Below are positions 5,861 to 8,764 of a DNA stretch of 8,764 nt, one piece after another. Below the pieces are notes generated by a model. The model was not told the origin of the DNA, did not search any database, and saw only the letters and a program-made list of their open reading frames with translations. How positions within the stretch are numbered: the first letter of the stretch is position 1; each line of letters opens with the position of its first letter. Source of the DNA: Candidatus Poseidoniaceae archaeon (lineage in GTDB: Archaea > Thermoplasmatota > Poseidoniia > Poseidoniales > Poseidoniaceae); the NCBI GenBank assembly GCA_013329925.1, contig DUJK01000006.1:1-8764 (forward strand), in the 5' to 3' direction. The translations under genes and the position numbers were made by a program.

Positions 5861-6002
5861 GCTGGTAAATTAACGATTCGATTAATGAAGTAACCGATTA
5901 CTTGACCCAAAGGTTACGGCATAGACACCAAGTGTGCGAAATTACACTAATGTTAGGATAAATAAGACATAACCTCAAACACTATGGAAGCAACCTCAAT
6001 CC
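5861..6002. promoter_or_regulatory. Divergent intergenic region with inverted repeats and two putative promoters
   Basis: This is the longest non-coding stretch in the window (142 bases), between the divergent nucleotidyltransferase and desaturase genes. On the minus strand, CATTAATC is centred about 24 bases before the nucleotidyltransferase ATG at 5860. On the plus strand, ATAAATAA (5959-5966) is the best TATA-like word and would give the desaturase a leader of about 16 bases. Two inverted repeats lie between: AAGTAACCGATTACTT at 5888-5903, and GTAACC (5890-5895) with GGTTAC (5912-5917). An out-of-frame ATG at 5984 precedes the desaturase start. No small gene or RNA is evident. Confidence 0.5.
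5888..5903. repeat. 16-base imperfect palindrome, possible operator
   Basis: AAGTAACCGATTACTT has six-base arms (AAGTAA / TTACTT) around a four-base centre. It lies 28 bases from the nucleotidyltransferase ATG, just upstream of its putative TATA-like element, a position suited to a dimeric regulator. No T-run follows, so it is not a terminator. Function is inferred from symmetry and location only. Confidence 0.4.
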
Positions 6003-7172
6003 ATGTCGGAGCATATTGCATACCCTTCAAACATCAATATCGTGAACACTGTATTCCTTATTGGTATGCCGATTCTCGCCCTAACATCGCTAATATTATA
6101 CTCGGTAAATTATGGCATAAATTGGTTTGAACCTGTCATATTTGTATTCTTTTACCTCGCCTCTGGATTATCAATTACTGCCGGCTATCATCGCTTATTC
6201 AGTCATCGTACTCACAAAGGTGCGTGGCCACTGCGACTATTTTATGCACTATTTGGGGCCGCAGCATTTCAAAACTCAGCGATAAAATGGTGTAGTGACC
6301 ATCGCCGACATCACCTCAAGACTGATGAAGAAGAGGACCCTTATTCAGTCACTAGAGGATTTTTCTGGGCTCACATCGGATGGGTTATGGTCGATGAAGG
6401 AGAGGAAGTTGTTGAGCGTGTTAAAGACTTACAGTCAGATAAAATACTCGCATGGCAAGACCGCCACATATTCAAAATTGGCTTTTTCTTCGGTATTCTA
6501 CTGCCTGCATTGGTAGGCTATGCTTGGCTTGGTAACATTCAGGGATTTTTGGGCGGTCTAGTGTATGGTGGGTTTCTAAGGGTAGTAGTCGTTCACCACG
6601 CAACTTTCTTGATAAATTCAGCAGCACACACATGGGGCAGTCAGCCATATTCGACTGCAAATACTTCGAAAGATTCACCATTATTATCATTCTTCACCTT
6701 TGGAGAAGGGTACCACAATTTCCATCACACCTTCCAAGCTGACTATCGTAATGGCCACAAATGGTATCATTGGGACCCTTCCAAATGGCTGATTAAATCA
6801 GCCTCTTGGGTTGGCTTAACCAGCGATTTGCACAAGATACCTGCAAAATCAATTGAGGCACGAAAAATGAAGAGAACCTTCGAGAGAAAGGCTGATGGTA
6901 ACCTAATTGATAATAAATTTCAAGAACGATTTTCTGAATGTGTTACTCAATTACGTAAGGGATTTACCGATCTAATTCAGCGAAGAAAAGAGTATCAATT
7001 GGCTAAGGATTCTAAAAAATCACAATCTAAAACTAGTTGGAAAGCGATAAAAATGGCTCATAAGATTAAAATCAAGCAATGTAAGACAAGAATTGCTAAG
7101 GCAAGGATTGAATTTAAGCTACTCGTGCAATCAATGCGCTTAGATATCAATACTACAGCACAGGCTGCTTAG
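6003..7172 (+). CDS. Delta-9-type acyl-CoA/acyl-lipid fatty acid desaturase with basic C-terminal extension
   Basis: This is a membrane di-iron desaturase that should insert a double bond into a saturated acyl chain using O2 and an electron donor. All three histidine boxes are intact: HRLFSH (63-68), HRRHH (100-104) and HNFHH (238-242, in GEGYHNFHH). The NSAAHTWGSQPY segment (205-216), with His209, is also typical of the delta-9 (Ole1/DesC/SCD) family. Membrane segments are visible at about 14-36, 42-60, 78-93 and 160-200. The catalytic unit ends near residue 280. About 110 further residues form a Lys/Arg-rich, probably helical tail that is not a cytochrome b5 domain. Bacterial relatives of this type usually stop near 300-320 residues. 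Desaturases are unexpected in an organism with isoprenoid lipids, so horizontal acquisition from bacteria is a reasonable inference. ATG 6003 is chosen because the nearby ATG at 5984 is out of frame. Confidence 0.94.
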   Translation: MSEHIAYPSNINIVNTVFLIGMPILALTSLILYSVNYGINWFEPVIFVFFYLASGLSITAGYHRLFSHRTHKGAWPLRLFYALFGAAAFQNSAIKWCSDHRRHHLKTDEEEDPYSVTRGFFWAHIGWVMVDEGEEVVERVKDLQSDKILAWQDRHIFKIGFFFGILLPALVGYAWLGNIQGFLGGLVYGGFLRVVVVHHATFLINSAAHTWGSQPYSTANTSKDSPLLSFFTFGEGYHNFHHTFQADYRNGHKWYHWDPSKWLIKSASWVGLTSDLHKIPAKSIEARKMKRTFERKADGNLIDNKFQERFSECVTQLRKGFTDLIQRRKEYQLAKDSKKSQSKTSWKAIKMAHKIKIKQCKTRIAKARIEFKLLVQSMRLDINTTAQAA

Positions 7173-7208
7173 CATTACAATTCGTCATAGCTTCTTACAG
7201 GAAATGTT

Positions 7209-7224
7209 GGATGATTAATCATCC
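7209..7224. repeat. Perfect 16-base palindrome between convergent genes
   Basis: GGATGATTAATCATCC is identical to its reverse complement and lies in the 57-base gap between the converging desaturase and lipoprotein stops, 36 bases past the first and 5 bases before the second. It could fold in either transcript, or be a protein-binding site. Neither side has the T-run expected of a terminator, so a bidirectional termination role is only a suggestion. Confidence 0.55.
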
Positions 7225-7229
7225 TGATA

Positions 7230-8726
7230 TTACATCTCTGAATCTGCAGCAATCAGCGGTGATAAGTCACCATATTCAACCAATAAACTCGGACCACCGG
7301 CAAGATAGTACATTGAGCCAAGTCCATCGCGTGAATCCTCTGCGCTAGAATTGTTACTGGTTGCACAATTACCCGTACAGCCATCGGCAAAAGCCACATA
7401 GACACGCCCCTCACTGTCGATGTGTAAATCGTTGAAATCCAAAAGGTTACGATTTGAGCCACCAATATCACGGCAGTCACCTGAATTCAAACAAATTGAA
7501 CCTACTTGAACCGGGTCATCAGTTACGCGGTAAGTATGGAAAATAGGATTATCATCTAAGGCATTAAGGCTGTAAGTGATGTATAGATGATATGTTGCAT
7601 TATTTGGCGCATAATGAGCATTACCATCCCATGGACTACCATCGATATTTGACTCGTTGAGCATTTCTATATTCTCACTACCAAGGTAGGTCACGGCAAT
7701 CCTGCCAGGGTCACCAGCATCGGTTTGTGGAAATACTGTCGAGATGACTCCTGCTGGTGAAATACGAATACTCTCCTGTTCCCAAGTCTCGCCTGAATCG
7801 GTAGACCGGGACATGTAAACTCCCTCGTCACCACCAGTCCAAATATGGTAAGCATTTGATTCGGTGTCGGTAGATATCTCTGAATTCTTACGCGGGTAAG
7901 GTGTGCCGACATCCTCACCCATGGTGCGTTCAAACCAGGTAAAACCATTGTCTTTCGATACGATTACTGATGGGGTTTCAACTCGAGGTGTCACGTAAAC
8001 TGTACCATCTGGGGCTGTTGAAATTGCTCCATGCAAACCACCATTGGTAGTTGCTAGACCAACAATTTGTCCGCCTGCTTCGAAAGTTGCACCACCGTCA
8101 AAACTGGTAAAGCAAAAGATTCCTACTAGTTTATTGTAACAATAGTATACTGCTGTTTCATAAATTGTACTCCCTGTTATTTGACCAAGAGCACCGTAAC
8201 CAGCAGTTGTCCATGGGCCAGTAGCTAACTTGATGTGATCGTTAATTGGAGTAGTTCCTGAATCGTGCGGATTACCCAACCAAGTCTGCCCGTCATCATC
8301 ACTCCAACAAATCCAAGAGGTTTCTAGCCCAATCATCTGAACATTGAACACACGATCGGTAATTGTGTCGACCCAGCCATACGGGTCGCTAGTCGTCGGT
8401 GAACACTGAACTGGGTCTTGAGTTTCTTCCCAAGTTTCACCCGCATCACATGAGCGCATGACTTTCTCCATGGCAATGAAAAAGATACAGCCGCTTGAGG
8501 TTACACCAATGCTTGGTTCCTTACCAGTTTCACCTACATCACTGAAATGAAAAGTCATCTCTATCGGTTGAATATCAACTGAATTGCCCGTCTTATCGGT
8601 CACAAATACTCGGGGACTTTCCTCGATAATTACTTCTGGCTCTTCGATGATTTCATCCTCACCAAAACAACCCGACAAAGACATTGTCACCATGAGTAAA
8701 GTCAGCAATATTGCCCTACCGTGCAT
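7230..8726 (-). CDS. Secreted Asp-box (BNR/sialidase-like) beta-propeller lipoprotein
   Basis: This 498-residue surface protein has a lipoprotein signal peptide: basic start MHGR, hydrophobic core ILLTLLMVTMSL, lipobox LSGC with the acylated cysteine at residue 20. An acidic linker follows (EDEIIEEPEVIIEE). Five Asp-box motifs (SxDxGxTW) mark blades of a sialidase-like propeller: SCDAGETW 92-99, SDDDGQTW 142-149, SFDGGATF 208-215, SKDNGFTW 257-264 and STDSGETW 308-315. The C-terminal part has a Cys-rich stretch (SICLNSGDC...DGCTGNC), suggesting disulfides outside the cell. The Asp box is structural, so the fold is secure but activity is not. I see no FRIP motif or full sialidase arginine triad, so glycan binding, a non-sialidase hydrolase or a purely structural role are all open. 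The start at 8726 is fixed by the signal peptide. It converges with the desaturase gene. Confidence 0.9.
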   Translation of the reverse strand: MHGRAILLTLLMVTMSLSGCFGEDEIIEEPEVIIEESPRVFVTDKTGNSVDIQPIEMTFHFSDVGETGKEPSIGVTSSGCIFFIAMEKVMRSCDAGETWEETQDPVQCSPTTSDPYGWVDTITDRVFNVQMIGLETSWICWSDDDGQTWLGNPHDSGTTPINDHIKLATGPWTTAGYGALGQITGSTIYETAVYYCYNKLVGIFCFTSFDGGATFEAGGQIVGLATTNGGLHGAISTAPDGTVYVTPRVETPSVIVSKDNGFTWFERTMGEDVGTPYPRKNSEISTDTESNAYHIWTGGDEGVYMSRSTDSGETWEQESIRISPAGVISTVFPQTDAGDPGRIAVTYLGSENIEMLNESNIDGSPWDGNAHYAPNNATYHLYITYSLNALDDNPIFHTYRVTDDPVQVGSICLNSGDCRDIGGSNRNLLDFNDLHIDSEGRVYVAFADGCTGNCATSNNSSAEDSRDGLGSMYYLAGGPSLLVEYGDLSPLIAADSEM

Positions 8727-8764
8727 GACACAGCCTAACTGCTGCTATTCAATAGGATTACTAT
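8727..8764 (-). promoter_or_regulatory. Upstream region of the Asp-box lipoprotein gene
   Basis: On the minus strand, a perfect 11-base inverted repeat with a one-base centre, CTATTGAATAG (bases 8755-8745), is centred 24 bases before the ATG. That is where TATA-like elements sit for several other genes here. It may be the TATA region or an operator overlapping it. The window ends at 8764, so the rest of the promoter is not visible. Confidence 0.4.

Noticed and set aside
5984..6002. ATG at 5984 as the desaturase start
   Set aside because: It is 19 bases upstream of 6003 and therefore out of frame with the desaturase.
7691..7948. 85-residue minus-strand frame inside the lipoprotein gene
   Set aside because: It is in a different frame of the same strand within a propeller gene whose Asp boxes confirm the main frame.
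7230..8726. Calling the Asp-box lipoprotein a sialidase
   Set aside because: Asp boxes are structural and occur in many non-sialidase propellers; the FRIP motif and arginine triad were not found.
1..8764. tRNA, rRNA, insertion sequence, integrase or attachment site
   Set aside because: No cloverleaf, rRNA segment, transposase frame or long direct or inverted repeat was seen, and non-coding gaps are all under 150 bases.

Overview
The window looks like a piece of a planktonic marine archaeon, most likely Marine Group II Euryarchaeota (Candidatus Poseidoniales). Four things suggest this. Coding is very dense, with almost no intergenic DNA. One membrane protein ends in a single zinc ribbon after a Gln-rich linker. 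A secreted lipoprotein has an SGC lipobox followed by an acidic linker, a style common in that group. Several genes have a weak TATA-like element about 24 bases before the ATG and no Shine-Dalgarno sequence, as expected for leaderless archaeal transcripts. No ribosomal or other phylogenetic marker is present, so the assignment is an inference. I see no tRNA, rRNA, CRISPR array or insertion sequence.

Layout. Bases 1-284 (-) hold the 5' part of an ArsC/Spx-family reductase, cut by the window edge. It is divergent from an MscS-type mechanosensitive channel (374-1471, +). The channel's stop codon abuts the stop of a converging 406-residue protein of unknown function (1472-2692, -) that has two C-terminal membrane helices and a possible degenerate kinase fold. 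Only 19 bases away, and divergent from it, a probable operon starts: a two-helix membrane protein with a Gln-rich linker, a helical-repeat-like segment and a zinc ribbon (2712-3545), then a tiny His-His-Trp membrane protein (3555-3800), then a GNAT acetyltransferase (3843-4322).

Next come a compact galactokinase-like GHMP kinase (4364-5185, +) and a sugar-1-phosphate nucleotidyltransferase (5156-5860, -) that converge and overlap by 30 bases. Together they could phosphorylate a free sugar at C1 and then activate it as an NDP-sugar. A 142-base divergent promoter region with inverted repeats separates the nucleotidyltransferase from a delta-9-type fatty acid desaturase (6003-7172, +) with an unusual basic C-terminal tail. 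The desaturase converges on a secreted Asp-box beta-propeller lipoprotein (7230-8726, -). The 57-base gap between them contains a perfect 16-base palindrome.

Most of the genes concern the cell envelope: osmotic release, membrane proteins of unknown role, activated sugars, acyl-chain desaturation and a surface propeller. The least explained part is the divergent cluster at 1472-3800, which is the best candidate here for an undescribed membrane system. That rests on arrangement and protein architecture only.
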